A stretch of DNA of 39,082 bases from Chloroflexota bacterium (GTDB lineage: Bacteria > Chloroflexota > Dehalococcoidia > Lucifugimonadales > GCA-2719675): the NCBI GenBank assembly GCA_002719675.1, contig PBID01000007.1, positions 1-39,082 of the forward strand. Direction: 5' to 3'. Of this stretch, positions 16,682-26,231 are shown piece after piece. Below the pieces are notes generated by a model, which saw only the letters and a program-made list of their open reading frames with translations, searched no databases and had not been told where the DNA came from. How positions within the stretch are numbered: the stretch's first letter is position 1; the number at the start of each line of letters is the position of its first letter. The translations under genes and the position numbers were made by a program.

Positions 16682-18544
16682 GTGTCAAAAAACATTAAAT
16701 TATCTGAAAAAATCAAATCAGTACCAGGGAAACCTGGTGTATACATGATGAAAGATATTTCTTCTTCTGTATTATACGTCGGTAAAGCTCTTAACTTGCG
16801 AAACAGAATTAAATCTTATTTCTCTGCTCCTAAATCTCTCCCATTAAAAATCCAACATCTAATCAAAAATGTACATGATTTTGATTTAATTTTCACGTCA
16901 ACAGAACAAGAAGCATTAATACTTGAAAACAACATGATTAAATGGCATCAACCAAAATTCAATGCACGTTTAAAAGACGACAAGAGCTATCCTTTTATAA
17001 AAATTAACTTGTCCGAAGAGTTTCCACAAATATATTTCACAAGAAAAATCAAAAAAGATGGCTCTAGATATTTTGGCCCTTTTGCTAGTGCAAAAAGTGT
17101 AAGAAATACTCTAACTCTATTAAAAAAACTTTTCCCATATAGATCATGTACTAAAGAAATTACTGGTATCGACTCAAAACCATGTCTGGATTTTCATATC
17201 AAACAATGTATGGGACCTTGTATAGGAAATATAGATCAAAATGATTATTTAGAAATCATTAACGAAGTTATTTTATTCTTAGAAGGAAACACTGCAAAAG
17301 TTTCAAATTCAATTATGTCAAAAATGAAAACTGCATCCAAAAATTTAGAATTTGAAAAAGCAGCCATATTTAGAAATCAGCTAGAATCTATAGAATTAAT
17401 TAAAGAAAAACAAAAAGTAATTCAACATGAAAACTCTAATTTTGACTCTATAGCAATTACATCAATAGAAAAAACATCCTGGATAGAAATATTTTTCATA
17501 CGACAAGGTAAACTTATAGGTGAAGATCACTTTACAATGCATAATGGATTCGACTCTGAAACCAATCTGATTTTGAAAGCTTTCATAATGCAGTTTTATG
17601 AAATCAATCCATATATACCACCAGAAATTTTGATACAAACAGAAATTCAAGACATGGAATCAATCCAAAATTGGCTTAGCCAAAAAAAAGACTCTAATGT
17701 TTCGATAAAAATACCGCTCAGAGGAAATAAACTAAAAATACTCAACATGTCTTTAGAAAACTCAAAACAAAGAGCTTCTATAGAATCTACAACTAAGAAA
17801 TTTACTACTAAAGACACAACAAAAATGTTAAAAAAATTACAAGAAATTCTAAATTTACCCAGATTTCCTAAAAGGATCGAATGCTACGATATATCAAATA
17901 TCAGTGGCACTAATTCTGTAGCCAGCATGTCAGTTTTTAATAATGGTAATCCATCACCACATAGTTATAGAAAATTTAAAATAAAATCTGTACAAGGAAT
18001 TAATGATTACGCAATGATCAAAGAAGTTTTAGAAAGAAGGTTTAAATCAATATCACAAAAACCAGGAGAAATAACTCCAGAATCTCAAAATCAACAACAA
18101 CTTTCAGAAATCCCCGATTTAGTACTTATTGATGGAGGAAAAGGTCATTTGTCTACGGCTGTTCAAGTGTTCCTAGAACTAGGAATAAACAATGTTCCTC
18201 TTGCCAGTATAGCAAAACAAAATGAAGAAATATTTATACCAAATTTTTCTGAACCTGTTGAATTTTCATCAAATCCTGAATCATTAAATATTCTACAAAA
18301 AATTAGAGATGAAGCTCATCGTTTTGCTATAAATTATCATAGAAAACTTAGATCTAAAACAGCTTTGTTTTCTTCAATCGACACGATACCTGGAATTGGA
18401 CCAAAAAAACGAAAATCGATTCTTAATAAATTCGGATCAATAAAAAACATCAATAAATCATCAATCGAAGAAATAACAAAAATCCCAGGGATTTCAGAAA
18501 AATTAGCTAAACAACTACTATCAATCTCCAAAAATATGCAATAA
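16682..18544 (+). CDS. uvrC: Excinuclease ABC subunit C
   Basis: A 620-residue dual-incision nuclease of nucleotide excision repair, working with UvrA and UvrB. The GIY-YIG domain is at the N terminus (GVYMM 19-23, YVGKA 32-36). A UVR UvrB-binding helix lies near 205-240, the RNase H-like 3' nuclease domain starts around ECYDISNISG (residue 400), and paired helix-hairpin-helix motifs (IPGIGPKKR and KIPGISEKLA) end the protein. The start is GTG. It follows the small tail-anchored protein by 45 bases. Confidence 0.97.
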   Translation: MSKNIKLSEKIKSVPGKPGVYMMKDISSSVLYVGKALNLRNRIKSYFSAPKSLPLKIQHLIKNVHDFDLIFTSTEQEALILENNMIKWHQPKFNARLKDDKSYPFIKINLSEEFPQIYFTRKIKKDGSRYFGPFASAKSVRNTLTLLKKLFPYRSCTKEITGIDSKPCLDFHIKQCMGPCIGNIDQNDYLEIINEVILFLEGNTAKVSNSIMSKMKTASKNLEFEKAAIFRNQLESIELIKEKQKVIQHENSNFDSIAITSIEKTSWIEIFFIRQGKLIGEDHFTMHNGFDSETNLILKAFIMQFYEINPYIPPEILIQTEIQDMESIQNWLSQKKDSNVSIKIPLRGNKLKILNMSLENSKQRASIESTTKKFTTKDTTKMLKKLQEILNLPRFPKRIECYDISNISGTNSVASMSVFNNGNPSPHSYRKFKIKSVQGINDYAMIKEVLERRFKSISQKPGEITPESQNQQQLSEIPDLVLIDGGKGHLSTAVQVFLELGINNVPLASIAKQNEEIFIPNFSEPVEFSSNPESLNILQKIRDEAHRFAINYHRKLRSKTALFSSIDTIPGIGPKKRKSILNKFGSIKNINKSSIEEITKIPGISEKLAKQLLSISKNMQ

Positions 18545-18585
18545 TAAAAAATAATTCATAATATGAATTTTCAATCGAGGACATA

Positions 18586-19773
18586 ATGGCATCAATCTCC
18601 AAAAAAACAAGCCAATTCCTGGAACAAGGATCTTGGATTCGGAAAATGTTTGAACAGGGAATTGCTTTAAAAAATCAATTCGGCGAAAAAAATATCTATG
18701 ACCTTTCATTAGGAAATCCTATTATTTCACCCCCTGAAGAATTCTTCATCCAATTATCAAAGTTTGCTAATGAAAATCAACCATCAAATCACAGATATAT
18801 GCCCAATGCTGGCTTCAATGAAACTCGTGAAGCTATAGCTCAAAATTTACTTAAAGAAACTAATTTACCTATAAATCAATCTCATATAATTATGACTTGC
18901 GGCACTGGAGGAGCCCTAAATGTAGCTCTAAAAACACTAATTGATCCAGGAGATGAAGTAATAATCTTTTCTCCCTATTTCGTAGAATACAAATATTATA
19001 TTGATAACCACTCAGGGCAACCAATTGTAATTGATTACGATGACAATTATCTGCCAAACTTTAATCAATTAGATTCTAAAATCACAGAAAAAACAAAAGT
19101 TATTCTAATCAATTCTCCTAATAACCCTACTGGTGTTTTATATACAAAAGATACTTTGACAAAAATAGGAGAATTAATCCGTAAAAAACAAAAACAATTT
19201 AATTCAGAAATATTTATCCTAAGTGATGAACCTTATAGAAAAATAGTTTTCGATGATTTAGAATGTCCAAATATATTTGATTTTCACGAACAATCAATTA
19301 TTGCTACATCTCACTCGAAAGACTTAGGAATACCAGGAGAAAGAATCGGATTTATAGCTGTAAATCCACTATACACCAAATCAACAGAATTAATTGATGG
19401 TATGACTTTTTGGAACAGAGCATTAGGATTTGTAAACGCACCCGCATTAATGCAAAGGGTTGTTTCAATGATCCAAGATTCTTCAGTAGACATTAAAAGT
19501 TACGAACGAAAACGAAACTTTCTATATAACTCACTAAAGAAAATTGGATATTCATTAATCAAACCTCAAGGTGCTTTCTATATGTTTCCAAAATCTCCAA
19601 TTTCAGATGATGTAAAATATTCCAAAATGCTACAAGAAAACAAGGTTTTAGTTGTGCCTGGTGTTGGATTTGGAGCACCTGGACATTTTAGAATAGCTTA
19701 TTGCACAACTGATGAAGTTATTGAAAAATCAATTATTTCTTTCAAAAAAACATTCGAAGATTTGGAAAAATAA
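18586..19773 (+). CDS. Class I/II PLP-dependent aminotransferase
   Basis: A 395-residue fold-type I aminotransferase with Asn180 and Pro181 (NNPTG), Asp214 and Tyr217 for the cofactor ring, Schiff-base Lys245 (SHSKDLGIPGERIGF) and Arg253 for phosphate. It belongs to the broad AspC/AlaT group; the specific amino acid cannot be deduced. A GAGG ribosome site precedes the ATG. It is convergent with threonine synthase, with only 4 bases between them. The proximity hints at aspartate-family amino-acid metabolism but is not proof. Confidence 0.9.
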   Translation: MASISKKTSQFLEQGSWIRKMFEQGIALKNQFGEKNIYDLSLGNPIISPPEEFFIQLSKFANENQPSNHRYMPNAGFNETREAIAQNLLKETNLPINQSHIIMTCGTGGALNVALKTLIDPGDEVIIFSPYFVEYKYYIDNHSGQPIVIDYDDNYLPNFNQLDSKITEKTKVILINSPNNPTGVLYTKDTLTKIGELIRKKQKQFNSEIFILSDEPYRKIVFDDLECPNIFDFHEQSIIATSHSKDLGIPGERIGFIAVNPLYTKSTELIDGMTFWNRALGFVNAPALMQRVVSMIQDSSVDIKSYERKRNFLYNSLKKIGYSLIKPQGAFYMFPKSPISDDVKYSKMLQENKVLVVPGVGFGAPGHFRIAYCTTDEVIEKSIISFKKTFEDLEK

Positions 19774-19777
19774 ATTT

Positions 19778-20911
19778 TCAAACAAACAGCTTATCTTTTA
19801 ATCCAAATCCAGTAACAGGAACCAAAACTGAATCTTTGCTTTGAATTTCATTAGAATCAAATAATTTTTTCAAAGCAGCAAAAACAGTTGCTGATGTAGG
19901 TTCACAAAATATCCCTTCTCTTCTAGCCAAAAATTTTTGCCACTCTATAATTTCTTCATCTGAAACTGAAACCCCTTTACCAAATGATTTTTTAACTATT
20001 TCGGAAACTTCCTTTTTTCTAGCTGGCGAAGACACAGAAATTCCTCCAGCCACACTAAAAGGGTTTTCTAAATCATTTTTCTCAGTGTCTCCTTTAATTT
20101 CTTGAATTACAGGAACAAATTGCTCCGCTTGCACACAATGTAATCTAGGAATTTTATCTATTTTTTTATTGTTAAATAATTCATTAAGACCTTTCCAGCA
20201 ACCAATAATTAAAGACCCATTCCCAACTGGGAAAACTATGTTTTCAGGGAGGTTATAATCAAATTGATTAGCGATTTCATACGCAAAAGTTTTAGTACCT
20301 TCAACATAATAAGGACTCAAAACATGAGAAGCATATATGTAATTATTTTCTTTATAAAATCTTTTAGCTTCACTAGTCACATAATCACGTGAACCTTTTA
20401 TTAAATGTACTTCGGCTCCATAAGTTTTTATTTGACCAAGTTTAGAAACAGGCGCCGATTCAGGAGCAAAAATATGTGCTTTTAAACCAGTTTTAGCACA
20501 ATATGCAGACAAAGAAGCCCCTGCATTTCCTGAAGAATCTTCAACCAACGAATCAATATTTGATTCTAATGCCATTGAAACCATCATAAAAGTCCCACGA
20601 TCTTTAAATGATCCAGTAGGATTCATAAATTCTAATTTTCCAAAAACTCTATCTAAACTTAATTCCTTTTCAATTCTAGGAAATCTAAGTACAGGAGTAT
20701 TACCTTCACCCAATGAAACAAATTTTTCTGGATTATTTAATGGAACAATCATTCTCATTCCATTCTTTAAATTTATCTGCTTTTGATTGTTTTGAGTACT
20801 AATATATTCAACATCAAGAGTTCCGTCGCATAATTCACAATTTACAATAGACATATCGGAATCATGTAGATTAAAGCATTCATTACATTTTAGTTTTATA
20901 TGAGTCAACAA
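19778..20911 (-). CDS. thrC: Threonine synthase
   Basis: A 377-residue fold-type II PLP enzyme converting O-phosphohomoserine to threonine. An N-terminal zinc ribbon is formed by Cys9, Cys12, Cys25 and Cys28, a feature of one threonine synthase branch. PLP binds Lys103 in NPTGSFKDRG, and the phosphate loop SSGNAGAS follows. The start is TTG with AAAGGAAA upstream. It is divergent from lspA. Together with tdh at 3608 the window encodes both the last step of threonine synthesis and the first step of its breakdown. Other members of this fold, such as cysteate synthase, are less likely. Confidence 0.9.
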   Translation of the reverse strand: MLTHIKLKCNECFNLHDSDMSIVNCELCDGTLDVEYISTQNNQKQINLKNGMRMIVPLNNPEKFVSLGEGNTPVLRFPRIEKELSLDRVFGKLEFMNPTGSFKDRGTFMMVSMALESNIDSLVEDSSGNAGASLSAYCAKTGLKAHIFAPESAPVSKLGQIKTYGAEVHLIKGSRDYVTSEAKRFYKENNYIYASHVLSPYYVEGTKTFAYEIANQFDYNLPENIVFPVGNGSLIIGCWKGLNELFNNKKIDKIPRLHCVQAEQFVPVIQEIKGDTEKNDLENPFSVAGGISVSSPARKKEVSEIVKKSFGKGVSVSDEEIIEWQKFLARREGIFCEPTSATVFAALKKLFDSNEIQSKDSVLVPVTGFGLKDKLFV

Positions 20912-21003
20912 ATTTCCTTTTAAAAATTAATCAAAAATCTTTATCCAATCAGCAAATCAATATATCCTACCATTACTACACACAAAATATCATTTTAGAT
21001 TGT

Positions 21004-21009
21004 TATAAT
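21004..21009 (+). promoter_or_regulatory. TATAAT -10 box before lspA
   Basis: A perfect TATAAT lies 41 bases before the lspA ATG, in the divergent region with thrC. No clear -35 box accompanies it. It would drive lspA-rluD-gltX. Confidence 0.4.
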
Positions 21010-21050
21010 AATATCAAAGTAAAAAATTTAAATCAGAAAAATAAAAATAT

Positions 21051-21587
21051 ATGTTGAAAAAACTAATTCATAAAATTCATCAATTCAACGAAACAAAAAT
21101 CAAATGGTACAAAGATATTTACTTTATACCTTTATTGCTATTTATACTTTTTTTGGATCAATCAACAAAATTTCTAGTGAAAAACAATCTAGATCTATAT
21201 CAATCCTGGCCTTCAGAAGGATTCTTCAGGATCACTCATGGTATTAATACTGGAATTGCTTTTGGATTACTTGAAAATCAATCAATAATTTTAATCACTA
21301 TCTTACCAATTATTGCTATAGTATTTTTAATTTATTACTACAAAAAACAAGTGCAATCTAACAGATTAATTCGAATAATTTTCGGACTTCAATTAGGCGG
21401 AGCATTTGGCAACATTATTGACAGAATTTTATTAGGATCTGTAGTAGATTTCATAGACATAGGGCCATGGTATATTTTTAATATTGCAGATTCTTCAATT
21501 GTTTGTGGACTAATTCTATTAATTTTCTTCATTGTGATACAAGAACAACAATATAAAAACTCAACTCAATCGGCTCAAAAAAAATAA
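21051..21587 (+). CDS. lspA: Signal peptidase II (lipoprotein signal peptidase)
   Basis: A 178-residue aspartyl protease of the membrane with four hydrophobic segments. It has the family boxes DQSTK (36-40), NTGIAFG (66-72), GGAFGNIIDR (116-125), VVDFID with catalytic Asp133, and FNIADS with catalytic Asp147. The N-terminal 20 residues are basic and slightly longer than usual. It cuts lipoproteins after Lgt has acted. rluD starts 5 bases downstream, and this lspA-rluD order is common in bacteria. Confidence 0.96.
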   Translation: MLKKLIHKIHQFNETKIKWYKDIYFIPLLLFILFLDQSTKFLVKNNLDLYQSWPSEGFFRITHGINTGIAFGLLENQSIILITILPIIAIVFLIYYYKKQVQSNRLIRIIFGLQLGGAFGNIIDRILLGSVVDFIDIGPWYIFNIADSSIVCGLILLIFFIVIQEQQYKNSTQSAQKK

Positions 21588-21592
21588 TCTCA

Positions 21593-22504
21593 ATGTTAAC
21601 TAGTATAAATGTTCAAAAAACTGAATCTGGTCAAAGATTAGATAAATTCATTGCTAATAAACTTTCAAAGCTATCAAGAAATCAAGTCCAAAATTTAATT
21701 AATGCTCAACAAGTCAAAATTAACGGGATCACTTCTAAAGCTTCGCAAATAATTTCTTGCGGAGATAAAGTAGAACTAGAAATCCATCAAATTTCTTCTG
21801 AAAATGAGATTTTACCGATGGATCTAAAACTAGAAATTATTTATGAAGATGATGAGATATTAGTAATAACAAAGCCCCATGGTTTAGTTGTCCATCCAGC
21901 TAAAGGCCATAGGCACGACACCTTAGTTAATGCAATAGTAAATTATTTACCATCATCTAAAAATATATCTTCTCAAAACAGAAATGGAATTGTGCATAGA
22001 TTGGATAAAGATACTTCAGGAATAATGATTATTGCCAAAACTGATTTTGCCCATTCACATCTCTCATATCAATTCAAATCCCGACAAGTAATAAAAAAAT
22101 ATATAGGATTAATTCATGGCGTACCAAAATCAGAAAAAGCGATTATTTCTGGAAAAATTTCCAGACATCCAAAAAGCAGACAAAAAATGGCAATAACTGA
22201 AAACGGCAAACCTGCAGAAACAAAATTTGAAATCATTGAACAAATCAACAATTACTCCCTACTCCAAATTGAACCAAAAACTGGACGAACACATCAGATC
22301 AGAGTCCATCTATCTTCTATAGGCCATCCAATTGTCGGAGATAAAACTTATGGAAAATCCAATACAGCAATTAACAGACATTTTCTTCATGCTAGTAGTA
22401 TAATTATCAAACACCCTGAAACAAATAAAATTCTCAATTTACAATGTAAACTACCCAGTGATTTAAATGATTTCTTAAAAAATATCAGAGAATATAACAT
22501 TTAA
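21593..22504 (+). CDS. rluD: 23S rRNA pseudouridine synthase, RluD type
   Basis: A 303-residue RluA/RluD-family enzyme. An S4 RNA-binding domain covers about 14-60 (QRLDKFIANKLSKLSRNQVQ). The catalytic domain carries HRLDKDTSG with Asp138 as nucleophile, followed by the KPHGLVVHPAKG and GRTHQIRVH motifs. It would make pseudouridines in helix 69 of 23S rRNA if truly RluD. Placed directly after lspA and 26 bases before gltX. Confidence 0.92.
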   Translation: MLTSINVQKTESGQRLDKFIANKLSKLSRNQVQNLINAQQVKINGITSKASQIISCGDKVELEIHQISSENEILPMDLKLEIIYEDDEILVITKPHGLVVHPAKGHRHDTLVNAIVNYLPSSKNISSQNRNGIVHRLDKDTSGIMIIAKTDFAHSHLSYQFKSRQVIKKYIGLIHGVPKSEKAIISGKISRHPKSRQKMAITENGKPAETKFEIIEQINNYSLLQIEPKTGRTHQIRVHLSSIGHPIVGDKTYGKSNTAINRHFLHASSIIIKHPETNKILNLQCKLPSDLNDFLKNIREYNI

Positions 22505-22530
22505 AATTCTACTAATCGGAGACTAAAAAT

Positions 22531-23961
22531 ATGCAAAATGAAATAAGAGTAAGATTTGCGCCTAGTCCAACTGGAGATCCTCATTTAGGCAGTATCAGAA
22601 CTGCTCTATTTAACTGGTTGTTTGCACAACAAAATAATGGGAAATTTATTCTAAGAATTGAAGATACTGACCAATCAAGAAAACAGCATAATTCAGACCA
22701 AAAAATGATCACAGCTTTAAAGTGGCTAGGATTGGATTGGGACGAAGGGCCCTATTATCAGTCAAAAAGGCTAGAAAAATATCATACTGCAATAGATACT
22801 CTAATAAAAAATAATAAAGCTTATAGGTGCTATTGTAGTCCTGAACGCTTAGATAATCTAAGGAAACAAAATAGCAAAAATCACGACAAAAAATTTATTG
22901 GATATGATAAATTATGTCGAAAAAATTCAAATTTAGAAACTTCTAAACCTCATGTAGTCAGGTTTGCAATGCCTGAAACAGGAAAAACTATTTTTAATGA
23001 TATCGTGAGAAACGAAGTTAGTTTCCAAAATGAACTATCTGAAGATTTTATAATTCTCAAAAGTGATAATTTTCCAACTTATCATCTCGCAAATGTTGTA
23101 GACGATAATGACATGAAAATATCTCATGTTTTTAGAGCCGAAGAATGGCTACCTAGTACACCAAAACATATCAACTTATACAATGCCTTAGGATACCCTA
23201 TTCCAAAATATGGACACCTACCAATGCTTTTGTCGTCAGACAGGACAAAACTTAGTAAAAGACACGGTGCAACTTCAATTATAGATTTAATCAATATAGG
23301 ATATATCCCAATAGGATTAATCAACTTCCTTGCTTTACTTGGCTGGTCTCTAGATGACAAAACAGAAATATTCCAAACAGAAGAATTAATTAAGAACTTC
23401 GACATACACGATTTAACAAAATCAGGTGCAGTAGTAGATTACGAAAAATTATCCTGGATAAATGGATATCATATTAGATCTTTAGATCCTGATTCTTTAG
23501 CAAAACAAATATACGAATTTTGGGAACTTAACCCACCAAAAAATTTTGACACATCTCCAACGATGGAAGAAACCAAAAAAATTGTCCCGTTAATTCAAAA
23601 TAGAATCAAAATTCTTAGTGAAATATCAGAATATATTGGTTTTTACTTTAAAAAATCAATTGATTACACCATCGAAGAATTAATACAAAAAGGAATGGAT
23701 TTACAATCAACAAAAATCGCTCTTGAAGCTTCTAAAAGTGCTTTAAATTCTATAACAAAATTTGATTCAGTATCAATCGAAACTTCACTGCGAAATACTG
23801 CAATAGAACTACAAATAAAGCCGGGGCAATTACTCAGTACTCTCAGGGTATCTTTAACTGGACAAAAAATTTCTCCATCATTATTTGAAATTATAGAACT
23901 AAACGGAATAGATAAAACTATAGAACGTATCAATATTTCTATAGAAAAAATGACTACTTAA
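22531..23961 (+). CDS. gltX: Glutamyl-tRNA synthetase
   Basis: A 476-residue class I synthetase. The HIGH-type motif is PHLGS (17-21) and the KMSKS-type motif is KLSKR (240-244); both are normal variants for GluRS. Cys100, Cys102 and Cys129 near the insertion could belong to a zinc site. The C-terminal anticodon-binding domain is helical and normal in length. It should charge tRNA-Glu and, if no GlnRS exists, tRNA-Gln as well. A GGAG ribosome site precedes the start. Confidence 0.96.
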   Translation: MQNEIRVRFAPSPTGDPHLGSIRTALFNWLFAQQNNGKFILRIEDTDQSRKQHNSDQKMITALKWLGLDWDEGPYYQSKRLEKYHTAIDTLIKNNKAYRCYCSPERLDNLRKQNSKNHDKKFIGYDKLCRKNSNLETSKPHVVRFAMPETGKTIFNDIVRNEVSFQNELSEDFIILKSDNFPTYHLANVVDDNDMKISHVFRAEEWLPSTPKHINLYNALGYPIPKYGHLPMLLSSDRTKLSKRHGATSIIDLINIGYIPIGLINFLALLGWSLDDKTEIFQTEELIKNFDIHDLTKSGAVVDYEKLSWINGYHIRSLDPDSLAKQIYEFWELNPPKNFDTSPTMEETKKIVPLIQNRIKILSEISEYIGFYFKKSIDYTIEELIQKGMDLQSTKIALEASKSALNSITKFDSVSIETSLRNTAIELQIKPGQLLSTLRVSLTGQKISPSLFEIIELNGIDKTIERINISIEKMTT

Positions 23962-24024
23962 AGAAACAAACTATTAAGAAATTTTTCAATATCAATTAAT
24001 GATTTGATTAATTAATTCTTGTTA

Positions 24025-24053
24025 TTGACATGAAATATTTATATCAATATACT
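24025..24053 (+). promoter_or_regulatory. Consensus sigma70-type promoter of the yqeY-purQ-purL operon
   Basis: A perfect TTGACA at 24025-24030, a 17-base spacer and TATACT at 24048-24053 lie 31 bases before the yqeY start codon. This is the best promoter match noticed in the window. Confidence 0.75.
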
Positions 24054-24084
24054 CGAAAAATCTGAAATTTTTATAGGTGTATAA

Positions 24085-24537
24085 ATGAAAATAAAAGAAC
24101 AACTAAGCCAAGACCTAAAACAATCAATGATTGCAGGGGAAAAAAAACGTAGAGATACTATAAGATACTTGATAGCACAAATCAAAAATGCTGAAATTAA
24201 AAAACAAGATGAATTAGAGGAAACCGAAATATCTGACTTATTACTTAAACAATCTCAACAAAGAACAGAAAGCATTGAAGCTTATTCGGAAGCAAATAGA
24301 TCAGACCTTGTAGATCAAGAAAAATTTGAACTCGAAATCATTAAACAATATTTACCTAAACAATTAACTCAAGAAGAAATATCTCAATTAGTTTCTGAGT
24401 CAATAAAATTACTAAACATCACTTCGCAAAAAGAAATTGGGAAACTTATGTCAGATATAATGCCAAAACTGAAAGGAAAAGCATCTGGCAAAGAAATTAA
24501 TAAAATTGCCATGCAAATACTTAATACAAAATTATAA
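24085..24537 (+). CDS. GatB/YqeY domain protein
   Basis: A 150-residue protein matching the YqeY family, the helical tail domain also found at the C terminus of GatB and eukaryotic GlnRS. Visible motifs are the N-terminal MKIKEQLSQDLKQSMIAGEK, the KRRDTIRYL segment, and the PKLKGKASGKEINKIA end. These proteins are thought to bind tRNA or help amidotransferases. Its precise role is not settled. It is the first gene of the operon with purQ, which follows 8 bases later. Confidence 0.9.
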   Translation: MKIKEQLSQDLKQSMIAGEKKRRDTIRYLIAQIKNAEIKKQDELEETEISDLLLKQSQQRTESIEAYSEANRSDLVDQEKFELEIIKQYLPKQLTQEEISQLVSESIKLLNITSQKEIGKLMSDIMPKLKGKASGKEINKIAMQILNTKL

Positions 24538-24545
24538 ATAAAACA

Positions 24546-25277
24546 GTGCAAAATTCAGAAAACAAATTGAAAAATAAAAAAATTAACTTTGGCATCGTTG
24601 TGTTCCCTGGAACATGGAGTGATGTTGATTGCTACAATGTTGTTACAAATGTTCTACATCAATCAGCAAAATATGTATGGCATAAAGATACAGATCTATC
24701 AGAATTTGATTGCATTATTTTACCTGGTGGTTTTTCTTATGGAGATTACTTACGTACTGGAGCAATTGCAAAATTTTCTCCTGTAATGAATTCTCTTAAA
24801 GATTTTGCAGAATCAGGAAAACTAATTTTGGGAATTTGTAATGGTTTCCAAATATTGTGTGAATCAGGACTTTTACCAGGAACTCTAATTAGAAATAACA
24901 ATCTAAAATTCAAATGCTCTTGGGAAAACTTACGTGTAGAAAACATCAATTCTCCATTTACAAATTCTTGTCTGGAAAATGAAATCATTAAAATCCCTAT
25001 TTCCCATGGCGAAGGTAATTATTTTGCCGACTCACAAACTCTACAAGAGCTCAATAAAAACAATCAAATAATATTTAAATATTCTTCTCCCTCAGGAGAA
25101 ATTTCAAATATATATAATCCTAACGGATCATTAGAAAATATTGCTGGAATTTCAAACAAAAATGGAAACGTTCTAGGCATGATGCCTCACCCAGAAAGAT
25201 GTTGTGAAAAAATACTTGGTGGTACAGACGGGAAAAAAATATTCACATCAATTTTAACCCAATTGGCTACCAGTTAA
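24546..25277 (+). CDS. purQ: Phosphoribosylformylglycinamidine synthase, glutaminase subunit PurQ
   Basis: A 243-residue class I glutamine amidotransferase that supplies ammonia to PurL. The nucleophile is Cys98 (LGICNGFQ), and the triad is completed by His215 and Glu217 (MPHPER). The oxyanion strand PGGFSYGDYLR is present. The start is GTG, 8 bases after yqeY; the first 12 residues are lysine-rich and lie outside the conserved fold. The PurL partner lies two genes downstream. The third subunit, PurS, is not found here. Confidence 0.95.
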   Translation: MQNSENKLKNKKINFGIVVFPGTWSDVDCYNVVTNVLHQSAKYVWHKDTDLSEFDCIILPGGFSYGDYLRTGAIAKFSPVMNSLKDFAESGKLILGICNGFQILCESGLLPGTLIRNNNLKFKCSWENLRVENINSPFTNSCLENEIIKIPISHGEGNYFADSQTLQELNKNNQIIFKYSSPSGEISNIYNPNGSLENIAGISNKNGNVLGMMPHPERCCEKILGGTDGKKIFTSILTQLATS

Positions 25278-25289
25278 AGGATCTTCGAT

Positions 25290-25739
25290 TTGTCTGGAAT
25301 CATTATAAGTCTTATTGCATCTATTGGATTCGGAACTAGTTCAGTTTTTGCAAAAATCTCTATGCTAAAAATGAAATCTGGGACAACAACTTTAATTTCT
25401 TTAGTTACTAGCACAGTTGTTACGCTTTTTGCTTCAATAATATTTACAGACCCTATCGAATATACAAAATTAAATATGGAAATCTGGTTATTATTATTTT
25501 GGATAGCAATTTTAACATATTTTTTTGGAAGATTGTTAAACTATACAAGTGTCCAATACATAGGTGTAAGTAAAGCTACACCAATAATAGGTACAACACC
25601 GCTTTTTGCAAGTGTAACTGCAATAATATTCATGGATGAAAAAATAACAATTCCGATTCTAATAGGCACGATATTAATAGTTCTAGGAATTATATTAATT
25701 ACAAGAGAAAAAACTGATGTCATTAAATCCAAAAATTGA
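25290..25739 (+). CDS. EamA-type transporter, half-size protein 1
   Basis: A 149-residue membrane protein with five hydrophobic segments, equal to one EamA repeat of the drug/metabolite transporter superfamily. The start is TTG with AAAGGA upstream. A typical DMT carrier has two such repeats in about 300 residues. Here the second repeat is encoded by the next gene, which starts inside this one (23-base overlap, different frame). The pair probably acts as a heterodimer, unless a frameshift has split one gene. The substrate is unknown. Confidence 0.85.
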   Translation: MSGIIISLIASIGFGTSSVFAKISMLKMKSGTTTLISLVTSTVVTLFASIIFTDPIEYTKLNMEIWLLLFWIAILTYFFGRLLNYTSVQYIGVSKATPIIGTTPLFASVTAIIFMDEKITIPILIGTILIVLGIILITREKTDVIKSKN

Positions 25740-26187
25740 CCAAAAAAAAATAATCTTTGGATACATATTAGCTTTCACATCTGCACTGGGATATGGAACA
25801 GGAACAGTTTTAACTAAACATTTAATAAATATATTTCCTAACCCAATCTTAGTTTCAGGTGTATCACTAATAATTGGAACCCTAATAATAAGTGTTTTTT
25901 ACTTAAAAAATTCCATAAAAGATTTAATCAAAAACAAACCAAAAAAAGAAGTGACTAATGCGATATTTGCGGGAATCTCATCTGCTTTGGGAGTTAACTC
26001 TCTATTTATCGGACTAAAACTTGCACCTGTATCTGTAGCTTCACCCGTAGCAAATACATTTCCATTAGTTACAATTTTAGTAATAAAATTATTCTACGGT
26101 AAACTTGAAAAAATTACTTTACAAACTATCCTAGGGAGTTTTTTAATTGTTTCAGGAATTGTAACGATTACCATATACACATCTTGA
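25717..26187 (+). CDS. EamA-type transporter, half-size protein 2
   Basis: A 156-residue protein with five hydrophobic segments. The SALGYGTGTVLTKH start and LAPVSVASPVANTFPLVT segment are typical of an EamA repeat. It begins with ATG, overlapping the preceding half by 23 bases in the +1 frame, with AAGAGA upstream as a weak ribosome site. The two halves differ enough to be complementary units and not duplicates. It lies between purQ and purL, which could suggest nucleobase or precursor transport, but this is speculation. Confidence 0.85.
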   Translation: MSLNPKIDQKKIIFGYILAFTSALGYGTGTVLTKHLINIFPNPILVSGVSLIIGTLIISVFYLKNSIKDLIKNKPKKEVTNAIFAGISSALGVNSLFIGLKLAPVSVASPVANTFPLVTILVIKLFYGKLEKITLQTILGSFLIVSGIVTITIYTS

Positions 26188-26231
26188 TTAATCTCATATG
26201 ATAATAAAACAAATATTTTTAAGGAAAATAA

